From NCBI RefSeq assembly GCF_000980875.1, contig NZ_LAYO01000104.1, positions 36,828-100,827 on the forward strand: 64,000 nucleotides of DNA. Reading direction: 5' to 3'. Both the position numbers and the translations under genes were made by a program. The notes beneath the pieces were generated by a model, which was given only the letters and a program-made list of their open reading frames with translations, had not been told where the DNA came from and ran no database searches. This DNA comes from Leucobacter sp. Ag1 (GTDB taxonomy: Bacteria; Actinomycetota; Actinomycetes; Actinomycetales; Microbacteriaceae). Positions 8,387 to 16,273 of the stretch are shown piece after piece; positions within the stretch are counted from its first letter, which is position 1; each line of letters begins with the position of its first letter.

Positions 8387-8392
8387 TAGGCT
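8387..8392 (+). promoter_or_regulatory. possible -10 box of a leaderless promoter for the carboxylase gene
   Basis: TAGGCT matches the actinobacterial TANNNT -10 pattern. It lies 7 bases before the ATG at 8400, and no Shine-Dalgarno-like sequence is seen in that gap. A transcript starting at or next to the ATG is therefore likely. No good -35 is visible at the usual distance. The rest of the 223-base divergent region (8177-8399) shows nothing else I can name. Confidence 0.35.
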
Positions 8393-8399
8393 GTTGAGC

Positions 8400-10166
8400 A
8401 TGTCGCGCATTCGTAAAGTGCTCATCGCCAACCGCGGCGAGATCGCCGTCCGCATCATCCGCGCCGCGAAAGACAGCGGGATCGCCTCGGTCGCGATCTA
8501 CGCCGATCAGGATCGCGACGCGATGCACGCCCAGCTCGCCGACGAGGCCTACGCGCTGAACGGAACCACCAGCGCCGAGACCTACCTCGTCATCGACAAG
8601 ATCCTCGCCGTCGCCCGCCGCTCGGGCGCCGACGCCGTGCACCCCGGCTACGGCTTCCTCGCCGAGAACGCCGAGTTCGCCCGCTCCGTCATCGACGCAG
8701 GGCTGACCTGGATCGGCCCGAGCCCCGACGCCATCGAGCGCCTCGGCGACAAGGTCTCGGCGCGCCACGTGGCCGAGAAGGTCGGCGCGCCCCTCGCGGC
8801 CGGCACCAGCGACCCGGTCGAGAACGCGGACGAGGTGCTCGCCTTCGCCGACGAGGTCGGTCTCCCCATCGCCATCAAGGCCGCCTTCGGCGGCGGTGGC
8901 CGCGGTCTCAAGGTCGCCTACGAGCGCGACGAGGTCGCCGAGCTGTTCGAGTCGGCCACCCGCGAGGCCGTCGCCGCGTTCGGCCGCGGCGAGTGCTTCG
9001 TCGAGAAGTACCTCGAGAAGCCCCGCCACGTCGAGACCCAGTGCCTCGCCGACGCCCACGGCAACGTGGTGGTCGTCTCCACCCGCGACTGCTCGCTGCA
9101 GCGCCGCCACCAGAAGCTCGTCGAGGAGGCGCCCGCGCCGTTCCTCACCGACGAGCAGATCGAGCAGCTCTACTCCTCGTCGAAGGCGATCCTCAAGGAG
9201 GTCGGCTACGTGGGCGCCGGCACCTGCGAGTTCCTCGTGGCGAAGGACGGCACGGTCTCGTTCCTCGAGGTCAACACCCGCCTCCAGGTCGAGCACTGCG
9301 TCTCCGAGGAGGTCACCGGCATCGACCTCGTGCGCGAGCAGTTCCGCATTGCCGAGGGCGGCGTCATCGACTACGCCGATCCGATCGCGCACGGCCACTC
9401 CTTCGAGTTCCGCCTGAACGGCGAGGATCCGGGCAACGGCTTCCTCCCCGCGCCGGGCCCCGTCGCGCTCTTCCGTCCGCCGCTCGGCCCGGGCGTCCGC
9501 GTCGACACCGGCGTGCAGTCGGGCGACGTCATCTCGGGCTCATTCGACTCGATGCTCGGCAAGCTCATCGTCACGGGGTCGACCCGCGAGGAGGCGCTCG
9601 AGCGCTCCCGCCGCGCCCTCGACGAGTTCGAGATCCAGGGCCTGCCCACCGTGCTCCCGTTCCACCGCAAGATCGTCCGCGACCCGGCGTTCACCGCGCC
9701 CGACAGTCGATTCGGTGTCTACACCCTGTGGATCGAGAACGAGTTCCACAACGACATCGAGCCGTGGGAGGGTGAGGTCGCCCCCGTCGTGCAGGATCCG
9801 AAGCGCCAGACCGTGGTGGTCGAGGTCGACGGACGCCGCGTCGAGGTCGTCATGCCCGCCACCCTGATCCCGCTCGCCGACCAGCAGATCACTCGCGGTC
9901 CCGCGCCCAAGCGCGCGAAGGGCGCCGGTGTCTCCGCCGCGACGGGCGACTCGGTCGCGGCCCCCATGCAGGCAACCGTCGTGAAGCTCGCCGTCGAAGA
10001 GGGCCAGCAGGTCGAGGCCGGCGAACTCGTCGTCGTGCTCGAGGCCATGAAGATGGAGCAGGCGATCTACGCGCACCGCGACGGCGTCGTGCGCGGCATC
10101 GACGCACCCCTCGGCCAGACTGTGTCGAACGGCCACGTGCTGCTCAGCATCGTCGACGCCGAGTAA
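8400..10166 (+). CDS. acetyl/propionyl-CoA carboxylase alpha subunit (biotin carboxylase + BCCP), AccA3-like
   Basis: A 588-residue biotin-dependent carboxylase subunit. It carboxylates biotin with ATP and bicarbonate; a separate beta subunit then makes malonyl- or methylmalonyl-CoA. The biotin carboxylase half starts [19 protein letters not shown], with ATP-grasp blocks [35 protein letters not shown] and [16 protein letters not shown]. The C-terminal biotinyl domain ends with the EAMKMEQAI motif; Lys551 is the biotinylation site. Start ATG 8400 is chosen because homology begins at the next residues. The beta subunit is not in this window. The gene is followed by a very strong terminator and stands alone. 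Confidence 0.95.
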   Translation: MSRIRKVLIANRGEIAVRIIRAAKDSGIASVAIYADQDRDAMHAQLADEAYALNGTTSAETYLVIDKILAVARRSGADAVHPGYGFLAENAEFARSVIDAGLTWIGPSPDAIERLGDKVSARHVAEKVGAPLAAGTSDPVENADEVLAFADEVGLPIAIKAAFGGGGRGLKVAYERDEVAELFESATREAVAAFGRGECFVEKYLEKPRHVETQCLADAHGNVVVVSTRDCSLQRRHQKLVEEAPAPFLTDEQIEQLYSSSKAILKEVGYVGAGTCEFLVAKDGTVSFLEVNTRLQVEHCVSEEVTGIDLVREQFRIAEGGVIDYADPIAHGHSFEFRLNGEDPGNGFLPAPGPVALFRPPLGPGVRVDTGVQSGDVISGSFDSMLGKLIVTGSTREEALERSRRALDEFEIQGLPTVLPFHRKIVRDPAFTAPDSRFGVYTLWIENEFHNDIEPWEGEVAPVVQDPKRQTVVVEVDGRRVEVVMPATLIPLADQQITRGPAPKRAKGAGVSAATGDSVAAPMQATVVKLAVEEGQQVEAGELVVVLEAMKMEQAIYAHRDGVVRGIDAPLGQTVSNGHVLLSIVDAE

Positions 10167-10175
10167 CCCAGACGC

Positions 10176-10224
10176 ACAGCGCAAGGCGCCCGGGCTCCGA
10201 GGGAGTCCGGGCGCCTTGTGCTGT
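10176..10224. terminator. strong intrinsic-type hairpin after the carboxylase gene
   Basis: Arms 10176-10198 and 10202-10224 pair over about 23 bp with only G-U style exceptions; the core is CAAGGCGCCCGG with CCGGGCGCCTTG. The loop is 3 bases. It begins 10 bases after the stop codon. The T-tract is short, as is usual in high-GC actinobacteria. It isolates the carboxylase transcript from the island that follows. Confidence 0.85.
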
Positions 10225-10252
10225 TCACGCACGGATGCGCCGGGCCTCCCCC

Positions 10253-10317
10253 AGGAGATCCGCGTTCCTAAGGAGAGATCCGGCGGAATCGTCCTTCTCA
10301 CGCCGGATCACCTTCGG
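10253..10317. repeat. left 65-bp direct repeat flanking the two-gene island
   Basis: This 65-bp segment matches 11622-11686 without gaps at 60 of 65 positions, in the same orientation and 1369 bases apart. It is itself partly palindromic: AGGAGAGATCCGGCGG on the left pairs with CGCCGGATCACCTT on the right, around a short loop. It lies in the 307-base gap between the carboxylase gene and the island's first gene. The remainder of that gap (10318-10437) is of mixed composition and shows no gene. Confidence 0.85.
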
Positions 10318-10437
10318 AAGCGGACCGAGCGACACGAACGCGGTATCAGGATCAGGTACCACACACGCTCACGGCCTCAGCCCACCGCATGCCCCACCAC
10401 ATCCACACATGAAGCAAACAGAACACTCACGCTCAAC

Positions 10438-10473
10438 TTGTAACCGCCCACATGTTAGCGATAGCCTCTCCAC
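10438..10473 (+). promoter_or_regulatory. candidate leaderless promoter of the island operon
   Basis: TTGTAA at 10438-10443 and TAGCCT at 10462-10467 are separated by 18 bases, close to sigma-70-type -35 and -10 boxes. The ATG of the first island gene lies 6 bases after the -10 box. No ribosome binding site is present, so the transcript should begin at the start codon. This is read by eye only. Confidence 0.5.
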
Positions 10474-10938
10474 ATGTCCGATGTGTCACTGCCCGCAGTC
10501 CTGCGAACCTTCGAATCCCAGCGAATCGCGTCAAGCCGCAAACTCGCCTCTCTCGAAGCGGACCTCGCAGCAGAGCAGGCTCTCCAGGAACATCTGGCCC
10601 AGGCTATCCAGGCAATTCAGGCGATGACCCGCAATGACGAATCCAACGCGACCCAGGACGCGTCGGCGGCTCCCCTTCTCCCGCCTGCGCCCGCAGGAGA
10701 GGACTTCGATTTCCGCCTCGAAGGCGGCCGGGTGAGATCGGTCGAGATGGTTCGATTCGTCGTGGAGGAATCCCGCTCCGGTCTGACACGGGAAGAACTC
10801 CACCAGGCGTTCTTCGCACGCTGGGGCGAGCAGACCTGGATCAACCCGAGGAACGCGTTGAGCACGGCGATCGCACGCGCTGTCGAACGCGGCATCGTCC
10901 GCGAAGGCAAAGACGGCAAGCTCCGGCGTGCGAAGTGA
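10474..10938 (+). CDS. hypothetical protein: N-terminal coiled coil, C-terminal winged-helix-like domain
   Basis: A 154-residue protein I do not recognise as a named family. Residues about 8-50 (SQRIASSRKLASLEADLAAE and onward) are a charged, Ala/Leu-rich helix likely to form a coiled coil. A Pro/Ala linker follows (about 60-78). Residues about 87-152 look like a small winged helix, with LTREELHQAFFARWG as the first helices, NALSTAIARAVERGIV as a recognition-type helix and KDGKLRRAK as a wing. A DNA-binding or adaptor role is an inference. The next gene starts inside its stop codon (GTGA), so the two products are made together. Base composition is lower in G+C than the flanking genes, suggesting acquisition by transfer. 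Confidence 0.7.
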   Translation: MSDVSLPAVLRTFESQRIASSRKLASLEADLAAEQALQEHLAQAIQAIQAMTRNDESNATQDASAAPLLPPAPAGEDFDFRLEGGRVRSVEMVRFVVEESRSGLTREELHQAFFARWGEQTWINPRNALSTAIARAVERGIVREGKDGKLRRAK

Positions 10939-11489
10939 CCGACCTCGCGGCTTTTCCAGCCCGAAGCTCGGTGTTCGTCGATGAGTCAAAAGCCAGGGAG
11001 TTCATCCTGGCCGCGAGCTTCACCTCGAGTTCCTCGCACGCGGAGACGAACCAAAAACTGCGCGGACTCGTCCGCAGAGGTCAACGTCGCATTCATTTCA
11101 AGAGCGAATCCGATTCTTCTCGGAAACGCCTACTGTCCGAGATGGCAGCCCTCGACGTCACGGCTCAGGTGTACATCGCACCGCATCAGGTTCCAGCCGC
11201 GGCACGGACCCAATGCCTCGAACACCTCATCGATGATCTCGTCGATTCGTCGGCATCGCGTCTGATCCTCGAACGCGATGAATCCGTCCAGGTTTCCGAC
11301 CGACGCGTCATACGAGCACGCTTGGATCAGAGGAACTACCGCCGCAGCCTCTCCTACGATCACGCCTCACCGCACGAATATCCGCTGCTCTGGGTCAGCG
11401 ACGCGGTTGCGTGGTGCTGCCAGGCCGGCGGGGATTGGCGCCGCCGCTCCGAACCTCTGATCGGCGGCGTCGTACGCCTTGCCGAATAG
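10935..11489 (+). CDS. DUF3800-like protein with predicted RNase H-type fold
   Basis: A 184-residue protein. The start SSVFVDESKAREFILAASF (residues 11-29) resembles the first strand of DUF3800, whose FxDES aspartate is thought to be catalytic (here Asp16, Glu17). IHFKSES (53-59) resembles the following DUF3800 block, LILERDES (110-117) gives a second acidic strand, and LLWVSDAVAW (151-160) matches the late LQxADxxA block, with Asp156. An acidic cluster like this fits a nuclease of the RNase H superfamily, but the activity is inferred. GTG start at 10935 overlaps the upstream stop. Two 60-base lines here (11041-11160) contain 67 of 120 G+C, against 43 of 60 at 12121-12180. It may be a defence, toxin-antitoxin or selfish element component. 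Confidence 0.6.
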   Translation: MTDLAAFPARSSVFVDESKAREFILAASFTSSSSHAETNQKLRGLVRRGQRRIHFKSESDSSRKRLLSEMAALDVTAQVYIAPHQVPAAARTQCLEHLIDDLVDSSASRLILERDESVQVSDRRVIRARLDQRNYRRSLSYDHASPHEYPLLWVSDAVAWCCQAGGDWRRRSEPLIGGVVRLAE

Positions 11490-11621
11490 GCCGGGAAAGA
11501 GCGCGAGCCCGGCTCGTCGTACCGTCCGGAAGACTGCCAGGCTCACTTCTTGGGGCTACTGCCCCGCGCTCCTCCAGAATAGCATCGAACGTTCGTGGGT
11601 GCTCGATGCCCCGGCGTCCGA

Positions 11622-11686
11622 AGGAGATCCGCGTTCCGAAGGAGCAATCCGGCGGAATGGTCCTTCTCACGCCGGATCTCCTTCGG
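11622..11686. repeat. right 65-bp direct repeat flanking the two-gene island
   Basis: The copy of 10253-10317 (60/65 identical). Here the palindromy is stronger. CCGAAGGAGATCCG at 11618-11631 is the exact reverse complement of 11673-11686. A second left arm at 11636-11654 also pairs with 11670-11686, apart from a 2-base insertion. The two left arms could compete for the same right arm. The 243-base gap 11490-11732 otherwise holds only a 7-bp hairpin at 11694-11710. Since both flanking genes point inwards, this copy may also act as a terminator. Confidence 0.85.
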
Positions 11687-11732
11687 CGGGCCAGGCAGGC
11701 CGGGCCTGCCAGGCAGCAGCCGCAGCAGCCGC

Positions 11733-13067
11733 CTAGAACTCCCAGTCGGCACCGGCCGCGATGGGCCACGACCACGCGACGGCGGCCGCCGCCAGCATGC
11801 GCGGATCCCGCGCCTCGACGCGTCCCGCGAGCGCGAGCGCCGCGAGCGACGTCGAGCCGAGGTGCGCCGCGCCGAGCGCGTCGATGTCGAGCACGAGGTC
11901 AGCAGCGCCACCAGCGCCACCAGCACCAAGAACACCACCAGCACCGACCCGCTCCACGGACGCGGGCCCGAACGCCTCCGCCACGGTGACGCGCCAGCGC
12001 CCCGCGTTCTCGGGGATCAGCGCGTCGTGCACGTCGAGCACCAGGTCGATGGGTGCCGCGTAGCGGCGGGCGGCGAGGGCGGCGGGCAGGTCGAGGATCC
12101 GCACCCAGACGAGGTCGCGCAGGCGCGGTTCGGCGGCCCGCACGTCGATGAGCAGGTGCATGATCGGGTCGTCGACGGGCAGCATGTCGACGGCCGCGCG
12201 GTTCGTGAGGTCGAGGTCGAGCAGCAGACTCCAGAGCCGGTGCGCCGCAGCGGGGGTCAGGGCGACGATGTCTCGCACCTCCACCGTGCCGTCGGGTACC
12301 GCGCCGTCCCAGTTGACGGATCGCCGGAACCGCGCGTACCCCTGCGCCTGCCCTGACGCGTCGCTCACGACGAGGAGCCGCAGCGCCTCCTTGCCGCGGT
12401 GCAGGATCGCCGGGTCGGCGTCCTGCGCGCGGCGCAGCTCCGGGGTCTCCCAGGTGGCCCATCCCGGGCGACCGATCCCGGCGGGCACCTGCGCGACCGA
12501 GCGGTGCAGCGCGTCGACGAGGTCGCCGTGCGCCTCGGGGTCCCAGGTGAGGAATTCGCCGCGGAGGGCGTCGGATCCTTCCACCGGGCGCAGCTCGGCG
12601 CCCCGCGGCACCGTGAGCGACAGGGTGGGCGCCGCGTGACCGTACCCGAAGCGGCCGTAGATCCCCGCCTCGGCGGCGTTGAGCACCGACAGCGATTCCC
12701 CGCGTCCGCGCGCCTCGGCGAAGTGGTGGGCGATCATCGATCGGAGCAGGCCGCGCCTGCGGTGGCTCGGGTGCACTCCGACCCAGGTCACCCAACTGCA
12801 CGCGGTCTCGTCGCCGGGCACCGGGAAGGCGCGCAGGTCGTAGGCGCCGTACATCCCGGCGAGGGCGTTCGCGGGCGCCAGGGATCCTGCGGGCGGCTCG
12901 ACGGCTTCGATGCCCCACATCCGTCCCCAGGGCAGCGGGCTGGGCAGCGGCCGCAGCTCGTCGAGGCCGTGCTCGATGGGGAACGCCCACGTGTCGACCT
13001 CGAGCACGTCGTCGAGACGGGCGCGGTCGTCGAGCGGGATGATGCGGTAGCCGTCGGGAAGGGTCAT
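11733..13067 (-). CDS. Eis-family GNAT N-acetyltransferase
   Basis: A 444-residue protein built like Eis. The N-terminal GNAT domain has WVTWVGVHPSHRRRGLLRSM (the acetyl-CoA pyrophosphate loop is RRRGL) and LNAAEAGIYGRFGYGHA. A second, degenerate GNAT-like domain and a C-terminal sterol-carrier-like domain follow. The chain ends in Phe, whose terminal carboxylate is a catalytic base in characterised Eis proteins. Known family members acetylate amines on aminoglycosides or other cationic substrates; the target here is unknown. ATG 13067 is where homology begins (MTLPDGYRIIPL). A Gly/Ala-rich insert occurs near residue 385. The gene runs towards the DUF3800 island. Confidence 0.88.
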   Translation of the reverse strand: MTLPDGYRIIPLDDRARLDDVLEVDTWAFPIEHGLDELRPLPSPLPWGRMWGIEAVEPPAGSLAPANALAGMYGAYDLRAFPVPGDETACSWVTWVGVHPSHRRRGLLRSMIAHHFAEARGRGESLSVLNAAEAGIYGRFGYGHAAPTLSLTVPRGAELRPVEGSDALRGEFLTWDPEAHGDLVDALHRSVAQVPAGIGRPGWATWETPELRRAQDADPAILHRGKEALRLLVVSDASGQAQGYARFRRSVNWDGAVPDGTVEVRDIVALTPAAAHRLWSLLLDLDLTNRAAVDMLPVDDPIMHLLIDVRAAEPRLRDLVWVRILDLPAALAARRYAAPIDLVLDVHDALIPENAGRWRVTVAEAFGPASVERVGAGGVLGAGGAGGAADLVLDIDALGAAHLGSTSLAALALAGRVEARDPRMLAAAAVAWSWPIAAGADWEF

Positions 13068-13090
13068 GCCTCCAGTATCGCGAGGAAGGC

Positions 13091-13372
13091 TCAGAGGTCG
13101 CGAGCCTGCCACCAGCCGAAGGCGATCCAGAACCCGATCGTGTCGACGAGGATCCCGGCGAGGAACAGCCACAGCTCGGCTCCCGCGATGCTCGGCGCGA
13201 GGCCCATCAGGTAGAAGCCGCCGAAGACGAGGATCGCCGATACGACGAACACGGGGATCGTCAGCGGGTGCGCGCGATCGCTGCGCGGGGCGAAGAGCCC
13301 CTCCCCCTCACGGGCGGGCCGGTGGGCCGCGACGGTCTCGGCGGTCTCGGTCGTGGTGCGCTCGTCGGACAC
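13091..13372 (-). CDS. small membrane protein with two predicted transmembrane helices
   Basis: A 93-residue protein. The first 35 residues are hydrophilic; two hydrophobic helices follow (PVFVVSAILVFGGFYLMGLA at about 40-59, and ELWLFLAGILVDTIGFWIAF at about 66-85). No family is recognised. The start is GTG at 13372. It is divergent from the OhrR-like regulator gene, and the 27-base operator at 13387-13413 lies immediately upstream, so it is probably controlled by that regulator. It also ends close to the start of the Eis-like gene, which lies on the same strand downstream. Confidence 0.7.
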   Translation of the reverse strand: MSDERTTTETAETVAAHRPAREGEGLFAPRSDRAHPLTIPVFVVSAILVFGGFYLMGLAPSIAGAELWLFLAGILVDTIGFWIAFGWWQARDL

Positions 13373-13386
13373 GGATCCTCCATTCG

Positions 13387-13413
13387 TTCATGCACGAATA
13401 CTTGGTGCATGAA
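13387..13413. promoter_or_regulatory. MarR/OhrR-type operator palindrome
   Basis: A perfect inverted repeat with 9-bp arms: TTCATGCAC at 13387-13395 and GTGCATGAA at 13405-13413, separated by 9 bases. It lies 14 bases before the start of the small membrane protein gene and about 40 bases before the MarR-family start, in the middle of the divergent promoter region. It is the best candidate binding site for that regulator. Confidence 0.75.
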
Positions 13414-13453
13414 ATAACCATACGCCCAGGAACCGATCCGCGATAATCGAGGG

Positions 13454-13927
13454 ATGACCGCAGCGGACCCGCTCTCCCTCGACCACCAGGTGTGCTTCGC
13501 CCTGACCGTCGCCTCGCGCAGCATCGTCTCGGCGTACAAGCCGGTGCTCGACCCCCTGGGGATCACGCACCCGCAGTACCTGGTGCTGCTCGCCCTCTGG
13601 GAGCACGAACGGCTCAGCCTCGGCAGTCTCGCGACGCTCCTGCATCAGGACGCGTCGACGCTGTCCCCGCTCATCAAGCGACTGGAGCAGCAGGGGCTGC
13701 TCGCGCGGCAGCGATCCGCCGCGGACGAGCGCCGTCTCGACATCACGCTCACCGACGCCGGGCGTGCGCTGCGCACCCGCGCGCTCGAGGTCCCGCCGCA
13801 GATGGCGCAGCGGCTCGACATGACCGAGGACGAGCTGCGCGAGCTCCACGGGTCGATGATCCGCCTCATCGACGCGAGCCGCAGCTCGGTCGGCGAGCCG
13901 CCGATCGCGGCGAGTCGCGGGGAATAG
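13454..13927 (+). CDS. MarR-family transcriptional regulator, one-cysteine OhrR type
   Basis: A 157-residue winged-helix regulator. [16 protein letters not shown] places Cys14 exactly where OhrR proteins carry the peroxide-sensing cysteine. No other cysteine is present, as in the one-Cys class, which is inactivated by mixed-disulfide formation or overoxidation. The DNA-binding part is [28 protein letters not shown], with the wing [17 protein letters not shown]. Known OhrR repressors control organic-hydroperoxide resistance genes. No ohr gene lies nearby, so the target here may be the divergent small membrane protein and the regulator itself, through the palindrome at 13387-13413. The downstream LLM oxidoreductase follows after 28 bases and may be co-transcribed. 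Confidence 0.9.
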   Translation: MTAADPLSLDHQVCFALTVASRSIVSAYKPVLDPLGITHPQYLVLLALWEHERLSLGSLATLLHQDASTLSPLIKRLEQQGLLARQRSAADERRLDITLTDAGRALRTRALEVPPQMAQRLDMTEDELRELHGSMIRLIDASRSSVGEPPIAASRGE

Positions 13928-13955
13928 GCGCCCGAGCGCCCCGGTTGCACTCCGC

Positions 13956-14963
13956 ATGACTGCCGTTCCGCTCTCCGTGCTCGATCTCGCCGCAATCGAA
14001 GAGGACGGAGACATCCGGTCGGCGCTGTCCCACTCGGTCGATCTGGCCTGCGCGGCCGAGGCCGGCGGCTACCGCCGGGTCTGGTACGCCGAGCACCACA
14101 ACATGCCCTCGATCGCATCGAGCGCGACCTCGGTGCTCATCGCGCACATCGCGGCGCACACGAGCACGATCCGCCTGGGTGCCGGCGGGATCATGCTCCC
14201 GAACCACTCGCCGCTCGTGATCGCCGAGCAGTTCGGCACCCTCGCCGAACTGCACCCCGGCCGCATCGACCTCGGCCTCGGGCGCGCGCCGGGCAGCGAC
14301 GGCGCCACCTTCCGCGCGCTGCGCCGCACGCACTCCGCGTCCGAGAGCTTCCCGAGCGACGTGCTCGAGCTGCAGGCCTACCTGTCCGACGAGCTGCCGC
14401 GCGCGGCCGTCAACGCCTACCCCGGCCGCGGCACGAAGGTGCCGCTCACGGTCCTCGGGTCGAGCATGTTCGGCGCGAGCCTCGCCGCGCAGCTCGGCCT
14501 CCCCTACGCCTTCGCCTCGCACTTCGCACCGCAGGCGCTGACGGGCGCCGTCGCGCACTACCGCGCCACCTACCAGCCGAGCGAGGGGCACCCCGAGCCG
14601 CACGTGATCGCGGGCGTCAACGTGGTCGCGGCCGAGACCGATGAGGCGGCCGAGGCGCTCTTCGCCCGCGCCGAGCTCGACCGGGTCCGCCGATTCCTGT
14701 CGCGCGGGCGCGAGCGCGAGCTCACGGCCGACGAGGCGGCGCCGCTCCTGGACACTCCCGCCGGGCAGGAGATCCGCGGGATGCTGCGCTACACCGCGAT
14801 CGGCGGACCGAAGCGCGTGCGCGAGGAGCTGGAGGCGTTCGCGAAGCACGCGGACGCCGACGAACTGATCACCGTGCACGTCGCGCCGACGCGGGCCGAG
14901 CAGCTCGTCTCACTGCGGATCGCGGCTCCTGAGGCCACGATCGACGAGGCGTCCGCGGCCTGA
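13956..14963 (+). CDS. LLM-class flavin-dependent oxidoreductase (luciferase-like)
   Basis: A 335-residue bacterial-luciferase-fold protein. It begins [13 protein letters not shown] and carries [17 protein letters not shown], followed by [24 protein letters not shown] and [16 protein letters not shown]. These blocks mark the single-component-like LLM subgroup named after YhbW/MsnO8. Such enzymes bind FMN or F420 and oxidise varied substrates; the substrate here is unknown. Located 28 bases after the OhrR-like regulator gene on the same strand, it may be part of a redox-responsive transcript. It is convergent with the aldo/keto reductase gene. Confidence 0.9.
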   Translation: MTAVPLSVLDLAAIEEDGDIRSALSHSVDLACAAEAGGYRRVWYAEHHNMPSIASSATSVLIAHIAAHTSTIRLGAGGIMLPNHSPLVIAEQFGTLAELHPGRIDLGLGRAPGSDGATFRALRRTHSASESFPSDVLELQAYLSDELPRAAVNAYPGRGTKVPLTVLGSSMFGASLAAQLGLPYAFASHFAPQALTGAVAHYRATYQPSEGHPEPHVIAGVNVVAAETDEAAEALFARAELDRVRRFLSRGRERELTADEAAPLLDTPAGQEIRGMLRYTAIGGPKRVREELEAFAKHADADELITVHVAPTRAEQLVSLRIAAPEATIDEASAA

Positions 14964-14990
14964 CCCGGGCGCCCGCGGCGCCGCGCCGGG
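14964..14990. terminator. GC-rich hairpin between convergent genes
   Basis: CCCGGGCGC (14964-14972) pairs with GCGCCGGG (14983-14990), with one bulged G. It directly follows the LLM oxidoreductase stop and faces the convergent aldo/keto reductase gene. It is a modest candidate for a bidirectional terminator. Confidence 0.45.
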
Positions 14991-14997
14991 CCGTGAG

Positions 14998-15828
14998 TCA
15001 GAACTCCTCGTAGACCGCGGGGTCCTGATCCTTCAAGCGGCCGTCGGAGCGGCCGAGCGCGGTGATCTCGGAGACCTCCTCTGCCGAGAGCCCCACATCG
15101 GCGGCCCGCAGGTTCTCGGCCTGCCGGCCCGGATCCGCGGACTTCGGGATCGGCACCGCGCCACGGGCGACGTGCCAGGCCAGGATCGCCTGCACGGGCG
15201 AGATGCCATGGGCTGCGGCGATGCGCTGCACCACGGGTTCCGCGGCCATGATCGGCCCACGCCCCACGGGGCTCCACGCCTCCGTGATGATGCCGCGCTC
15301 GCGGTGGTACGCCAGCTGCTCCTCCTGCGGGAAGAACGGGTGCAGCTCGATCTGGTTGACCGACGGCCGCATGCCCGTCTCGGCCTCGAGCCGTTCGAGG
15401 TGCTCGGGCAGGAAATTGGAGACGCCGATGTGCCGCACGAGCCCGCGCTCGCGCGCCTCGATGAGCGCGCGCCAGGCAGCGACGAAGTCGCCGCTGATCG
15501 GGTTCGGCCAGTGGATCAGGTACAGGTCGATACGGTCGAGGCCGGTGCGGAAGACACTCTCCTGGATCGTGCGGAGCGCGGCGTCGGTCGCGTGATGCCG
15601 ACCCGGGAGCTTGCTCGTGACGATCAGCTCGTCGCGGTCGACCGCGGCGTCGCGCACCCCGCGCCCCACCGCTCCCTCGTTCTCGTAGTTGAACGCGGAA
15701 TCGATGAGGCGGTAGCCCGCCTCGATGCCGCTCCTGACCGCCGCGGCGCCCGCAATGCCGTTCAGGCGGTAGGTGCCGAAGCCGATCGGGGGAAGCACGA
15801 GGCCGTCGTGCGAGCGCTGCTCAGTCAT
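14998..15828 (-). CDS. aldo/keto reductase
   Basis: A 276-residue NADPH-dependent (beta/alpha)8 oxidoreductase. The catalytic tetrad is complete: Asp43 and Tyr48 in LIDSAFNYENE, Lys73 in VTSKLPGR and His106 in YLIHWPNP. The C-terminal part has the cofactor-binding run AVPIPKSADPGRQAENL. Length matches the AKR5-like prokaryotic group that reduces small dicarbonyls such as 2,5-diketo-gluconate or methylglyoxal; the true substrate cannot be read from sequence. ATG 15828 is the start. The gene stands alone, convergent with the LLM oxidoreductase gene and 31 bases beyond the end of the cupredoxin gene on the same strand. Confidence 0.93.
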   Translation of the reverse strand: MTEQRSHDGLVLPPIGFGTYRLNGIAGAAAVRSGIEAGYRLIDSAFNYENEGAVGRGVRDAAVDRDELIVTSKLPGRHHATDAALRTIQESVFRTGLDRIDLYLIHWPNPISGDFVAAWRALIEARERGLVRHIGVSNFLPEHLERLEAETGMRPSVNQIELHPFFPQEEQLAYHRERGIITEAWSPVGRGPIMAAEPVVQRIAAAHGISPVQAILAWHVARGAVPIPKSADPGRQAENLRAADVGLSAEEVSEITALGRSDGRLKDQDPAVYEEF

Positions 15829-15859
15829 GCGGTCAGCCTACGCCCGGCCGCCGGCCCGA

Positions 15860-16273
15860 CTAGGCCGTCTTGACGTGCACGACGCCCTTCATCTCGGGAT
15901 GGATCGAGCACAGGTACGCGTAGTCGCCGGCCTTGGCGAACCGGTGCGTGTAGCTGCCCTCGCGCTGCAGTTTGCTCGCGAACTCCCCGTCGGACTGGAT
16001 CACGTCGTGCTGGTCCGGGCCGATGAACTCCCACCGCACGGCCTGCCCCGGGGCGATCGAGACCTCGGCGGGCTCGTACGCGTTGTCGACGACCTTCACG
16101 GTGACCGCGGCCTGCACGCCGTCGTCGGACGGCACGAACTTCGGCTTCGCCGGGGTGCAGCCGACGAGCGCCGCGGCGCCCACGCCGACGAGCCCGAGCG
16201 CGCCGCCGAGCAACGCGCGTCGACCGAGGACCGCGTTCGCCGCGGGACGGCGAGTGCTCACGGCGCCGCTCAC
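15860..16273 (-). CDS. exported cupredoxin (plastocyanin-like) lipoprotein
   Basis: A 137-residue protein with an N-terminal export signal. The signal has two Arg pairs (TRRP, GRRA), a hydrophobic stretch and the lipobox LVGC (Cys39), so it is probably a Tat or Sec lipoprotein. The cupredoxin domain follows, with copper ligands His89 (DQHDV), Cys122, His125 and Met128 (YLCSIHPEM), a type I blue-copper site. It is likely an extracytoplasmic electron carrier. GTG 16273 overlaps the stop of the upstream flavoprotein gene as GTGA; GTG 16261 is an alternative start. The coupling to a quinone-reducing flavoprotein suggests a shared electron-transfer role, which is inferred. Confidence 0.88.
   Translation of the reverse strand: MSGAVSTRRPAANAVLGRRALLGGALGLVGVGAAALVGCTPAKPKFVPSDDGVQAAVTVKVVDNAYEPAEVSIAPGQAVRWEFIGPDQHDVIQSDGEFASKLQREGSYTHRFAKAGDYAYLCSIHPEMKGVVHVKTA

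Noticed and set aside
10935..11489. Transposase fragment as explanation for the RNase H-like acids
   Set aside because: No DDE spacing, no terminal inverted repeats at the gene ends, and no HTH of a transposase. The flanking repeats are direct and palindromic rather than typical IS ends, though a MITE-like origin of the repeats stays open.
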